This document shows, piece by piece, positions 23,801 to 34,600 of a stretch of 64,000 bases of DNA (its first letter is position 1; each line of letters opens with the position of its first letter). Under the pieces are notes generated by a model that was not told where the DNA came from, made no database searches, and saw nothing but the letters and a program-made list of their open reading frames with translations. The translations under genes and the position numbers were made by a program. Source of the stretch: Chamaecrista fasciculata (lineage: Eukaryota > Streptophyta > Magnoliopsida > Fabales > Fabaceae); NCBI GenBank assembly GCA_003254925.1, contig QANZ01027320.1, forward strand, positions 42,472 to 106,471. Direction: 5' to 3'.

Positions 23801-26414
23801 GAAAAGTCTTACATATCATTCTCTGTTGTGCAGAATACTAAAGAAAGTATTGGAGAAGGTCCTTCATCAGAAAAAGATAACAAACCGATCTCATCAGCTC
23901 ATTCAAAACAGGACACTGTGCATTCTGGCCCATCAACTTCTACCAAGGTAGGATTAATTAATGTTTCACTCATTTTAGCTTTGAACATATCTCTCGTTGC
24001 TTGCTTATTCATTACTTGTCTTGGGAGCTCCTTGTAAAGAAATCAATGGTCTGTAAAGAAGCATATGAAGAAAGCATAAGTACCAAGGAATCTCCAAGAA
24101 GAGTTGATAAGCCACTGAACAATGCGCAAAAAGTTGTGGAGCCTACCAATGAAAGTTGTTTAAAAGAAGCAACAGGCGAAATTGCAGTGATTGCCCCATC
24201 GACATTAGTTGTAACAAAGGATTTAGCCTTTAATATAGTCATTACTTCGTCAGAAGATACGTCTCCACTGGTAAATAAGTTCTTCTATGGCTTTTTATAG
24301 CATTTACGTACCCTCCATTCATCTTTGTTCTGTTGCTACTTTTGCTCATTGTTATTGAGAATAATTTCTCCAATTTGTTTATTTTAGATCATTGAATTGC
24401 ATTTACTTTGCTCCATAAGATTGTAGTCTATTGCTTTAGTTTCATCTAAAAATCCATCTTACGTATTATTCTTCATTGTGCAGGATATTGACACAGGTGT
24501 TGCAGAAGGTCCATTAATTTCCACCAAGGTAGGGTTGTTATATTTGTTGACTAATGTAATGTGACTAACCATGGTCAGCTTAGCTAACTAGTTGTTGTCT
24601 TTTATTGATTTAACTACAATTAGCTGAAGTTGAGCTGTTAGTTAGTTAGCTTCTGTTAATGCTTTGCTTTCTTTCTTGTTATTTTTCTGTTATTCTGTAA
24701 GATCAATAAAGCACTCTACGAGTATCCATACTCAACTAGATTAAGAGGAAGCTTTCCAAAATAATTTCTGTTTGCAAATTTTATGACTAAACATTATTTT
24801 TTAACAGATTTTGTTTGTAGAACTAATGGTTTTGCTTATTTACTTTATGGCCAAATCATGGTCAACAAAACAGGGACTTACATGGACAAACCCATATTTT
24901 TTTCTTAAGTTTTTGTTGGTTAAGATTTATAATCTTTATTAATGGCCAACTCATTTTATCCTTTGATTTATATCTTTCTCTGTTGTTCAGAGTGGCAAGG
25001 AAGCAACAATTGAGCTTGTCCAAAAAGGCTTGCCAATACAAGAGAACAATAATACCCCAACTTTGACAAAGGCACATACATACATTAACGATAATTTTAT
25101 GTAGTAAAACAGACTTAGGAAACCAACAAACTGTTTCTCTCAATTGATATATAAAAAGGCTTTATTAAGAACTTAACTTTATATATGTAGCCACATATTA
25201 TTCATATCTTCTTCTGTGGATAGAGTATCAAGGGACTAGAAAATGTAGCAGTCGAACAAGTTAATACAAAATTAGCTAGTACTGATAATGCTTCTAAGAA
25301 ACTGTTAACTAATTTTTGCCCTGAGATTATGCAACAGGAAACAGTGGATTCAAGTGGTCATGAAGGTCCTAAATTACAGAAAACTGTCATAGCAGAAGAG
25401 ATAATGGAATCAAACCAAACCAATGCATCACTTGATCCATTTGTAACTTTACAAAATGAATCTCCACAGGTAAGATAACCATCCTTTCTGATTTAAAATA
25501 GATTTAGGCTAGATGACTCAAAATTATGGAATTTATGGAATTAAACATCATAACTTTAATTCTAGTACTTGCATATCTATTTTATCAAATCTATAGGCAA
25601 GATTAAAGAATAATGTGATTCAATTCAGGGTCAAATCATGGTCAGTCAAACTGGTACTCAGTCTGATGAAGGAAGTAAGGCAGACAACTTAAGCCCTCAA
25701 CAATTTGAAGAAGATGATCTCATAAGATTATTTCGAATAATGGAGAAAGGTGCTCAGGTCGGATTTCACAATATTTCTCATGCTTGTCTAACTGGAAATA
25801 ACGAGGTTGCTAGGGCCTTTGCTGACTTAGAAGCCTCTTTGAAAATGAGTCTAGAAGAGATAGCTTGCTCAGAAGAAAAGAGGGTTTGCCTTGAGAATGC
25901 TCTCAAGTTCTTGTCCAACCATTATCATGAAGATGAAGCTTCCTCTAATGGCCTTAAAGCAACAATAAAATCTCTCTGCCAAGAAATCCCAAGTATTCTA
26001 TCTTCCTTTAAGGAAGCCTCCATTAGGCTTGGTTCCACTGAAACATTCCACAAGCTTGAGGAAACAGACAAGTATATCAACGAAGAACTCCCTCAACGAA
26101 TGAAGGCAGCGGTTTCTCTTGTTTCTGAGATTCACAAGACTCAACAGAAGGAAGCACAACTGAAGGAGCAAATCTCTAGCTTGCAGGCAGAGCTAGGGAA
26201 GAAAGAAAGAGAAATCAAAGATTGTGAGATGAAACTGTCATTTCTTCAAGAGAAAAAGAAGAAGAGTGTTTCAGAGACGATAGGCTTCCTAGAGGATTTT
26301 GAAGGTGTGAAGAAAGGAAGGTCTCAAATCATGGAAGACAGAAAGAAGGTAAGACAAGAATTAGAAAAATGGTCTTCCTGTGTAGCAAAATGGTGGAAAG
26401 CAACATTGCTGTAG
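17841..26414 (+). CDS. Gene B: CC-NB-LRR immune receptor with cassette/coiled-coil extension
   Basis: Predicted CNL immune receptor. Exons: 17841-20936, 21487-22585, 22660-22715, 23421-23561, 23652-23729, 23834-23947, 24028-24270, 24484-24528, 24991-25071, 25338-25469, 25629-26414; about 1,956 residues. The start is ATG 17841 (MEGIAQSVGTK); an in-frame TAG at 17832 excludes extension. Walker A GMGGTGKTT at 175-183, kinase-2 KILIILDDIW at 250-259 and a canonical MHD at 469-471 suggest a functional nucleotide switch. Exon 1 matches gene C codon for codon in length (1,032). The LRR exon 2 of about 366 codons starts at TTAG/ATGAAG. The F-cassette acceptor has mutated from TAG to TGG, so I use the next AG (24027). 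One donor is GC (AAG/GCACAT at 25071). The last third is closer to gene D than to C. Small exons are moderately sure. Confidence 0.87.
23007..23026. repeat. AT dinucleotide microsatellite in gene B intron
   Basis: About ten uninterrupted AT units in the intron between exons 22660-22715 and 23421-23561. The matching gene C intron lacks it. Confidence 0.8.
25629..26414 (+). CDS. Gene B terminal exon: coiled-coil tail
   Basis: Tail exon of 261 codons plus TAG after ATTCAG/GGT. It contains FEEDDLIRLFRIMEKG, ARAFADLEASLKMSLEEIA, then a charged coiled coil ending in KWSSCVAKWWKATLL. It is shorter than the gene A tail by a small deletion after EIHKT. It is roughly 85 percent identical by eye to the D tail up to D's stop, but only about half identical to the C tail. 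Confidence 0.8.
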   Translation, partial: GQIMVSQTGTQSDEGSKADNLSPQQFEEDDLIRLFRIMEKGAQVGFHNISHACLTGNNEVARAFADLEASLKMSLEEIACSEEKRVCLENALKFLSNHYHEDEASSNGLKATIKSLCQEIPSILSSFKEASIRLGSTETFHKLEETDKYINEELPQRMKAAVSLVSEIHKTQQKEAQLKEQISSLQAELGKKEREIKDCEMKLSFLQEKKKKSVSETIGFLEDFEGVKKGRSQIMEDRKKVRQELEKWSSCVAKWWKATLL

Positions 26415-27164
26415 GGCATCTCAGATAGAAGCTTTAAACATTTGAGTTTGTCAATTTAATAAGCTTTGACGTGTGAAAACTTTCTAGTGTGCAAGAGTCT
26501 TTATGAATGAACCATTTGTTGAATTGTATGATCTTCAAAATTTGTGTAAGCACCATTAATGAGCTTGATTATCATGTTCTGGTAAATCATATGTCTAGAG
26601 AGTAGCTGATATATTTCCATTATTATGCGCATGCTCATGTTTGATGAGGCTACATTGAAGTTACACATTAGTATTATGAGGAATTAAAATGACAAATGTT
26701 GTACAAAGAGAAGGAAGAAACATACAGAGATTGTGTTTTGCCATGTACATCCTCGAGGCGCCTTAATTATTGTTCTAACACACTGATTAAAAAAATTCCC
26801 AAATATTACAATAGTTAATTCATGATTAGTCTATCATTGTGACGTTAGCAGAACAACTTGCAAGCTTTTGTTACATAAAAATATTACAACTTGAAGAGTT
26901 GGTAAATATAGCCAAATCGAATCAAGCTGACATTTAATGTAAATAATGTCAAGAAATAATATTAGTTCCGGCCGGACAAAAGCTGATAAAGAAAGACTTT
27001 AATTTAAAGTCTGAACTACCATGAAGATGTACAAAAACTTTTGACATTGCATATCAATATATAATTCATAGTATAATAGGTAAAATATTGTGAGAATAAA
27101 AAAAATGAAACTCGGTAATTAATATATTAGTTTGAAATGAATATGACTTCCGCTATTAATATAT
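26415..27164. other. 3' flank of gene B and upstream relic of a lost paralog
   Basis: 26415-26600 is 3' UTR-like sequence shared with the end of gene D. From 26820 to about 27080 the sequence resembles the regions before gene D (40600-40830) and before the 61.7-kb leader (61380-61560), including CTATCATTGTGACG. It is therefore an upstream region without its gene. Confidence 0.5.
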
Positions 27165-27395
27165 AAGCGTGGTGGGCCCATAACCCACATGTCCCTGGAT
27201 CGTAACCAGGCTCTGATACCAAGAACAATTTGTGTCTACAATCAGCTCAAATATGTATAACTCTCATATATTTCTCATTAAAAGATGAAGATTACAACCC
27301 AGATATTTATAGAAATGGAAATACAATGAGAAGAAAACCTAACGACTTACTCAGCTGGAAGATACCAGACTTCGTAAAACAAAAATAAAAAACTG
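27165..27395 (-). mobile_element. LTR retrotransposon remnant with primer-binding site
   Basis: On the minus strand 27231-27219 reads TTGGTATCAGAGC, the initiator-Met tRNA primer-binding site typical of plant Copia and TRIM elements. The bases on its LTR side contain a TATAAATA box and an A/T-rich LTR-like stretch. No gag or pol is present. Boundaries are approximate. Confidence 0.55.
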
Positions 27396-27448
27396 CTAAA
27401 ATGACATTTTCACTCTCAGTATACTTTTTATATTTACAGTTTACTCCC

Positions 27449-27857
27449 AGTATACTCTTCAAAGCCTCTACTACCATTCACACATTCATGGAGCTTCAAG
27501 GACGAGAGAAATATATGATGAATGAAGAATTCCCTCAACGAAAAGAGGCAGCCATGAATCTTGTATCAGAAATTGATGAGACCGAAAAGTCTACGTGAGA
27601 ACTGAATTAAGGAGCACATCTCAAGGTTGCAGTTTGAATTTTATATCAAAGAGAAAGAAATCAAAGACTGTGAGATTAAATTATTATCACTCCAAGAGAA
27701 AAAGAAGAAGAGTGTTTAGGACACAATGGAGTTCATGAAGGAGCTTGAGAATGTGAAGAAAGCTAGAACTCAGATGGAGAAAGATCAAATCAAAGCAAGG
27801 TATGAATTAGAAAATTCTAATGCTGAATGGTCTTTGTACAATTATGAAGAAATATGA
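27449..27857 (+). pseudogene. Tail-exon pseudogene of a lost NLR paralog
   Basis: A decayed copy of the terminal coiled-coil exon. It begins inside the conserved 'SILSSFKQAS' region, and the reading frame around FMELQGREKYMMNEEFPQR is recognisable. A TGA after 'EKST', frame changes and a TAG after 'KKKSV' break it. Nothing of the NB-ARC or LRR parts remains nearby. Together with the upstream relic at 26820-27080 it marks a deleted cluster member between B and C. Confidence 0.75.
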
Positions 27858-29150
27858 AAAGTGAAACGAATGAATTGTATTATTGAATGAATAATACAAA
27901 GAGTCCTTATAATAACTAAGTTTGATTGGTCTAGTGGTTACCTCATTAAGTAGGTTAAGCAAGTGTAACAAAAATAAGTTCTTATAATATTTTATAATTC
28001 TTTAGTAACAATATTTTATAATATCTTATTAGAAAAAATCTGTATGTTCTTTAAGTTCGACAAACTTCACATAAAATTATTTTTTTAAAAAAATTCCTAT
28101 CTTCTAAAAGTTAAAATTAACACAAAGTTTTCTTTTTCCTTAAAATAAAAAATTTGCATCTCTATTGCAAAAAAAATTTATTGTAAGCTTTCATAACATT
28201 TTATTTATTTGAAGATTATTTATGTTTATCACATCAGTTGTTAAGAGATAAAATAAAAATTGATATAAACTACTTTATTTTTTTTTGATAAAATATAAAC
28301 TACTTAAATCTTTAATAAACTGAACCATAATTACCGGAGTTTGATAAGCTTCTTATTCTTCTTGTGCTTAATTAATTCATACCAGTCTATCATTACGACG
28401 CTAACATGCAATTTATTATTATTTTTTAGGGTAAACTATACTTTGGTACCTTGAGGTATGAACCGGTTCTACTTTGGTACCACAATCTTTTAAAAGTGAC
28501 ATTTTAGTATCATGTTCTATTTGTCGTAAGCACTTTGGTACCCAAAGCTCTTTCTTCGTTACTTTTTTATGGAAAAAAGTACGTGCATGTTATGTGCATG
28601 GTAAAAAATACGAAATCCACTATTATAAACTCATATTTCACGATTCAATCTAAAAAAACGAAATATAAGTACATACTGAATCATATTTTTGGAAGGCTAA
28701 ATTGTGAAATCTGAGTTTAAGATGGTAGATTTCGTGTTTTTGACCATGCACATGCTTTTTTCTGTCAAGAGGTAACAAAATAAAAATTGGGTACCAAAGT
28801 GCTAAAACGGATAGAATGGGATACCAAAATGTCACTTTTGAAATAATATGATACCAAAATGGAATCGATCCATACCTCAAGGTACCAAAATGTAATTTAC
28901 CCAAACTTTTATTACATCAAATGGAAATAGTGCGAGGGAATCCCTCTGATGATCCTTATCCTAATCGCCTTAATTAAAAATGGATCGATAATTCATAGTA
29001 TAAAAATAATAATATTGTGAAAAGATGAGACGTTGATGAATCTGAAAATGACATCCACCAACGGAATAGTATATATATTTTGGGACGACTAAACAACTCA
29101 AAAGTTAATAAATTAATGGAAAACATCCCCAAACCCCAACGGATTAAATC
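27858..29150. other. B-C spacer
   Basis: No gene. Holds AT-rich DNA, a possible A-box-bearing SINE scrap near 27910, the spacer segment duplicated from 12340-12760, and an inserted foldback element at 28429-28902. From about 29045 the gene C upstream region begins. Confidence 0.45.
28429..28902. mobile_element. Foldback MITE of the 'TTTGGTACC' family in the C-side spacer
   Basis: Ends GGGTAAACTATACTTTGGTA and CCAAAATGTAATTTACCC are inverted repeats. The homologous spacer before gene B (12625-12650) is uninterrupted, giving an empty site. Flanks are only partly conserved as a 9-bp duplication (left TATTTTTTA; site TACTTTTTA). Confidence 0.72.
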
Positions 29151-29199
29151 AAATTCTTTTGCAACAAATTTATTAAATTTGCCTTAATTGCCCAAGTTT

Positions 29200-29813
29200 G
29201 ATAATCTTCTTCCTCTTCTTGTGCTTAACACTCTCTGTGAGCTCTGTATTTGCTTTTACTTCAATCTTTCCTTTGAGTTTTGCTGTTATCATTAATTGTT
29301 CCTCAATAGTTTTGTATTATTTTCGGTCATCTTTTTTCTTCTTTCTGTTTAAACCCAAAAAAAAAACACCAAAAAAAGAGTCTTCCCTAGATTTTCTTGC
29401 TCTTGTTCTTTCCTTCTAAAATTATTAATTTGAAGAAAAAGAAAAACAAAAAAATAGTCTTTCCTGTTACTATGTGATTCTTCCTTTTTTGGCCAAAAAA
29501 AAAAAAAACAAAAAGATTGTTGCTTTCATTTTTCTCTCCGTTAAGCAAAAGAGGAAGGAGGCTTCCCATTCAATTGCAGTGTAAGCGGTAAGAACTAAAG
29601 AAGGATCTATATACTCTTCTTGTGCTTTATTTACTTTTTTATTTCTATTTTCCCTTTTCTGTTTCTCTCTGACAATTTTATTTTATTTTTCCTGATTTTG
29701 TTATATTTTCTTTTTCAGTAACAAAGTTGCAAAAAGAATCGACAAAGAGGAGGCTTATTTGTCCGAGAACTAATCAAGGCAGCTGTTTAGACTTTGAATT
29801 CTCTCAAAAAGAA
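29200..29813 (+). promoter_or_regulatory. Gene C leader: candidate promoter-proximal region and 5' UTR exons
   Basis: Aligns with the gene B leader over its length. It carries GGCTTCCCATTCAATTGCA, a donor GCG/GTAAG near 29587, and a second exon 29719-29813 bounded by TTTTTCAG and AA/GTATGT. The predicted intron to 31679 is about 1.9 kb, shorter than in B because the GATC-rich block and part of the foldback pair are missing. Confidence 0.5.
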
Positions 29814-30341
29814 GTATGTATACCTATAGGACGTTTTTATACATTTGTTTTTTTGATAATGATTTGTTTATTTATCAAGTATGATTTTTCAGAATATTAC
29901 TTTATATTCTTGCAAACGTTTATTAGTTTTCTAAATATGTTATTAATTTTATTTTTCATCTAAATATTTCTATTTTTTTATGTTTTCCGCTAAATATGGA
30001 CTCTTCAGTCTTCATATTCTATTTTTAATTTTTTTAGGAATTATCTAAATAATTTTTATACATATTATATAGATGTGTGACTTATTTTATATGCCCACAA
30101 TGATAATTCATTTTTTTATTTTTTATTGTTTAGATTTTTTTTTTTAAACTTAAAACACACAGGATGAAATGGAAAGAAAACAAGAAATTAAAAGGAAACA
30201 TGTGCCAATGATGTAATTATAATTTGAAAAATTAAAAAATAGTGTCATTAAAATTTTCTTCTTTCATTTATAGCTATTTAGATTTTTGAAATATCTTGTA
30301 AATTCTCTTTATCTAATATATTCACGATATATTTTTGTAAA

Positions 30342-30775
30342 GGCTAAAGTGCACTTTTAATCCCATAACTTTGACAAAGGTCTCAATTTGGTCCTATAAC
30401 TTGTTTGTGGCAATTTTGGTCCCATAACTTTTTTTGTTGCAATTTTGGTCCTATAACTCCTGAAAATGTCCCACCGTTGGTTCAAAGCTGATTTCCATCA
30501 ATTTTCTGCCGTTAAAGATGATCTAACATACTGAGTTGAATGATAACGTGGCAAGTATGAGTGAAGTGGATTTAACGGCATATAATGGATAGAAATCAGC
30601 TTGGGACCAACAGTGAGACGTTTTCAATTGCTATGGGACCAAAATTGCAACAACAAATGTTATGGGACCAAATTGAGACCTTTGTCAAAGTTATGGGACC
30701 AAAATTGCAACGAAAAAGTTATGGAACCAAATTGAGACATTTGCCAAAGTTATGGACCAAAAGTGCACTTTAGCC
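30342..30775. mobile_element. Mutator-like MITE with perfect 9-bp duplication in gene C UTR intron
   Basis: 434 bp with long inverted repeats starting GGCTAAAGTGCACTTTTAAT. It is flanked by TTTTGTAAA at 30333-30341 and 30776-30784. The gene B intron has a single TTTTGTAAA at the same place (near 15892-15900), a clean empty site. It inserted after the B/C duplication, or was absent from the copy that gave B. Confidence 0.9.
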
Positions 30776-30845
30776 TTTTGTAAATAATTTGGCATTGAAA
30801 AAATTCTATTTATAACAAATTACCAAAGCATGTGTTACTATTACT

Positions 30846-31600
30846 TTTTTTTTTTTTTTCCTGTTACCTTTTAACGGAAAAAAGCACGTGTAGGTCTTGT
30901 GCATGGTCAAAAACACCAAACCTACCATCCTAAACTCAGATTTCACGATTCAGCCTAAAAAAACACGAAATCCTTTACCTTCAAGTACATACTAAATCGT
31001 GTTTTTTGGAGATTGAATTGTGCAATATAAGTTTAGGACGGTGGATTTTGTAATTTTGACTATGCACATGACCTACACGCGTTTTTTTACGTCAAGTGGA
31101 AAAAAAAAGTTTTGGGTAGCAAAGTGATAACGACGAATAGAACAGGGTACCAAATGTCATTTCAAAAGTGACATTTTGACATCCTGTTCTATTTGTCATT
31201 AGTACTTTGATACCCAAATTTTTCTTTCGTTGCCTCTTGACGGAAAAAAGCACGTGCATGTCATGTGCATAGTCAAAAACACGAAATCCACCATCCTAAC
31301 TCAAATTTCATGATTCAACCTAAAAAAAACACGATTTTGTATGCAATTGAAGGCAGATGATCTTGTGCTTTTTTTAGGCTGAATCGTGAAATCTGAGTTT
31401 AGAAGTGTGGATTTTGTACTTTTACCATGCATGCGACTTACACGTGCTTTTTTCAATAAAAAATTAAAAAAAAAAAAAGTGTTCGGTACCAAGGTGCTAA
31501 CGACGTATAAAACATGATACTAAAATGTCACTTTTGAAAGAATAAGATACCAAAGTGGAATAGGTCCATACTTCATAGTATCAAAGTTAATTTACCGTAT
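30846..31600. repeat. Decayed, fused foldback elements upstream of gene C
   Basis: Sequence homologous to the two elements at 16755-17752 upstream of gene B, but the left end of the first is missing and the junction is degraded. It ends with TTTACCGTATAATTTATAAG, matching the right junction in gene B. Inherited with the duplication and then deleted in part. Confidence 0.6.
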
Positions 31601-31685
31601 AATTTATAAGGATTGCCATAAATTCGACAAAATCTCTCCTAAAATCTAAAGAGAGAGATGTATAATTGTATATATGTAGGTGGCA

Positions 31686-34600
31686 ATGGAGGGGATCGCA
31701 CAGAGTGTAGGAACGAAACTTGCTGAAATGTCAATTGATAAAGCAATACAAGAAGCTCGTTACTTATGCTGCTACCAGAGTTATGTGAATGAGTTTGATT
31801 ATCAAAGGAAGAAACTGTCAGGTGCAGCATGCAGTGTGCGTGGAGATATAAAAGATGCCAGAAATGAAAACAAGACTCAGATTGACCCTATAGTTCAAGG
31901 GTGGCTAGATGAAGCTGATGATCTCATTAAACAAGACACTAAAGTAAAAACCAAGTGCTTTTTTGGCATTTGTACTAATTGGATTTGGCAAAACCGAAGA
32001 AGCAAGGAGCTAGAAGAGATGGCGAAAAAGATTCCAGAGCTAATTCAGAACACTAGTAGCTTTGCTCGAGTTGCACGTAAAGCTGGACTTCCGGGCATGG
32101 AATATTATTCTTCACCAGATTTTGTGTATTTTGAGAGTAGAAAGGAAGAATATGAGCAGCTCAAGGAGGCACTGAGAAATGAGAGCAACCATATGATAGG
32201 ATTGCAAGGCATGGGAGGAACTGGGAAAACCACAATGGCAGCACAAGTTGGAAAAGAACTTGAAGAATCAAAGGTTTTTGACAGAGTCATATTCTTTGTT
32301 GTGTCCACTTCTCCAGATGTGAAAAAGATTCAAGCTCACATTGCAAGGCACTTGGGTTTGACATTAGAGGAAGGAAAAGGATCAGATGAACATGCAGAGA
32401 GCCTATGGTCTAGAATAGCTAATGGTGGAGAAAAGATACTGATAATACTCGATGACGTTTGGGATAAGGATCTCAATCTTAAGGCCATTGGGATTCCACA
32501 TGTCCAACCTCAGAAGGGTCGTTGCAACGTTTTGATTACAACTCGTGATATGAATGTTTGTGAAGAAATGGGATGCCAAAAAACCACCATTGAAATAGGG
32601 GTCCTATATGATGAAGATGCTGTGAAGCTTTTCCTACTTCATGCTGATAAAAGTGTTGATGGTTCTTCTGATGAGTTGAAGGAGGTGGCATTAGCTATTG
32701 TGAAAGAGTGTGGAAGATTACCTGTTGCAATTGTTGCCATGGCAAGATCATTGAAGAAATGTTCTCTTGAAGAATTGAGAGGAGCTTTGAGAAGATTGCA
32801 AAAGTTTGAACCCAATAATGTTCCTGACAATTTGAAAGGGGTTTACAGTTCTCTGAAATTGAGCTATGATAATCTAGGGAATGAAAAAGCCAAAAGTCTC
32901 TTCCTCATCTGTTCCCTATTCCCAGAAGATTTTGAGATACCAATGTTGCTTTTCAATATAATTGCCATAGGTTTGGGGCTTTGTGGAGAAGCCAATGAAT
33001 ACTATACAGCAAGAAGCCAAGTTCCGGAAATCAAATATAAACTCGTAGATTCTTGTTTATTGTTGAAGGGTGAGAAAGAATGTATGAAGATGCATGACTT
33101 AATACGTGAAGTAGCCCAATGGATAGGAAAAGAAGAGTCTCAAGTTGAGATGGATTCCCAGACAGCTTTGAAGAAGAATGTAAGATATTTATCTTGGGTT
33201 GCCGATGGCTTACCAGATGGTTTTGATTGTAAAAAACTTGAGTTTCTATTGGTACAAACATCTACAGATGATGTTCCAGATTCATTATTTGAAGGTATGA
33301 TGGAGCTTAGAGTTTTGCTTTTTAGTTGCTCCCACATGAATCGTCACAGTGAAGATCCATCTTGGTTGAAATCAATTCTGGTTTTAAAGAATATCCGAAC
33401 TCTATGCCTAACAAAATGGTATTTAGGAGACATATCTATTCTGGGAAAACTACAAACGCTTGAGGCTCTTGAGTTGAATGATTGTGAAATCACTGAATTT
33501 CCAAATGAAATTAGAGAACTGAAAAAGTTGAGATTGTTGAGCTTGATAAGTTGTGGAGTTTGGAAGAATAATCCTTTTGAAGTCATTGAAAGGTGCCAAC
33601 AGTTAGAAGAACTGTATTTCGTTAGAAATGCGCACTATAGTCACACAAGTGAAGATGAACAACTTCATTCTGAAAATACAAAACCTCTTGTCTTACGAAG
33701 GTATCATATAGAAGGTTGGAAAATGGGACGTGATGCAGAACAGATTGCTTCAACAACAAGATGTTTCATTGAGAAAGATTTGAACACTAGGTTGTCTAAA
33801 GCTACATTGGAGTCCCTGGTAGCAAGGGCGAATATTCTTGAGTTTGGAGAACATTATCAAACAGGATGGAGAAATTTGATCCCTGACATTACTCCAATGA
33901 AAGAAGATGGCTTAATTAGGCTTTCTCTGTATTCTTTGCCAGAGATGGAGTGCCTAATCAATACAAAAAATGTTCAATCTGGTTCTGGTGTGTCTATCTT
34001 TTCCAAGTTAGTTGAACTGCAACTTTATGACATGGATGTGAAGGAATTATGTTGTGGTCCTTTGCCTAAAGACTTTCTCAAGGAACTAAAGGAGATATGC
34101 TTACAGAACTGTTTAAAACTAGATGGCACATTATTCAGGGACAAGCTTGACCTGGGGAATCTTAAGTTGATAAGACTGCACAATTGTTCAATGGAATATC
34201 TTTTCTGTCGATCCACAGCTCAGAGTCTACGACTGCTAGAAACATTAGAAATATATGGATGCTATAAGCTGAAATGCATAATAATGGATGAGGGATCAGG
34301 AAAGGAGAAAGCCAATGATCTTGTTCCTGGACTAAAAAGTCATGAATCAATGTTCCCAAAATTAAGATTTGTTGATGTGAGATATTGTGGCCAGTTAGAA
34401 TGTCTCTTTCCAATTTGTTTTGCTGAAGACACTCCCCAACTAGAAGAAGTGATCATCGATAAATGTGGGAAGCTGAAATACATATTTGGCCAATATCAAG
34501 ATGGAAAAGAAAGCATACTCCCTTCACTGAAAAAAGTAGTGATTTTGAGGGTACCAGATTTCATCAACATATATCCAAAATGTTATAATCCCATGTCTTC

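Noticed and set aside
25213-25310. Possible extra exon of gene B (after GATAG, 'SIKGLENVAVEQVNTKLAS')
   Set aside because: No convincing in-frame donor follows, and the matching D segment has none either; left out of the gene model.
27901-27970. tRNA-like A box (TGGTCTAGTGG)
   Set aside because: No B box or cloverleaf could be drawn; at most a SINE scrap.
30585-30773. 62-codon frame with internal repeats
   Set aside because: Lies in one arm of the foldback MITE at 30342-30775.
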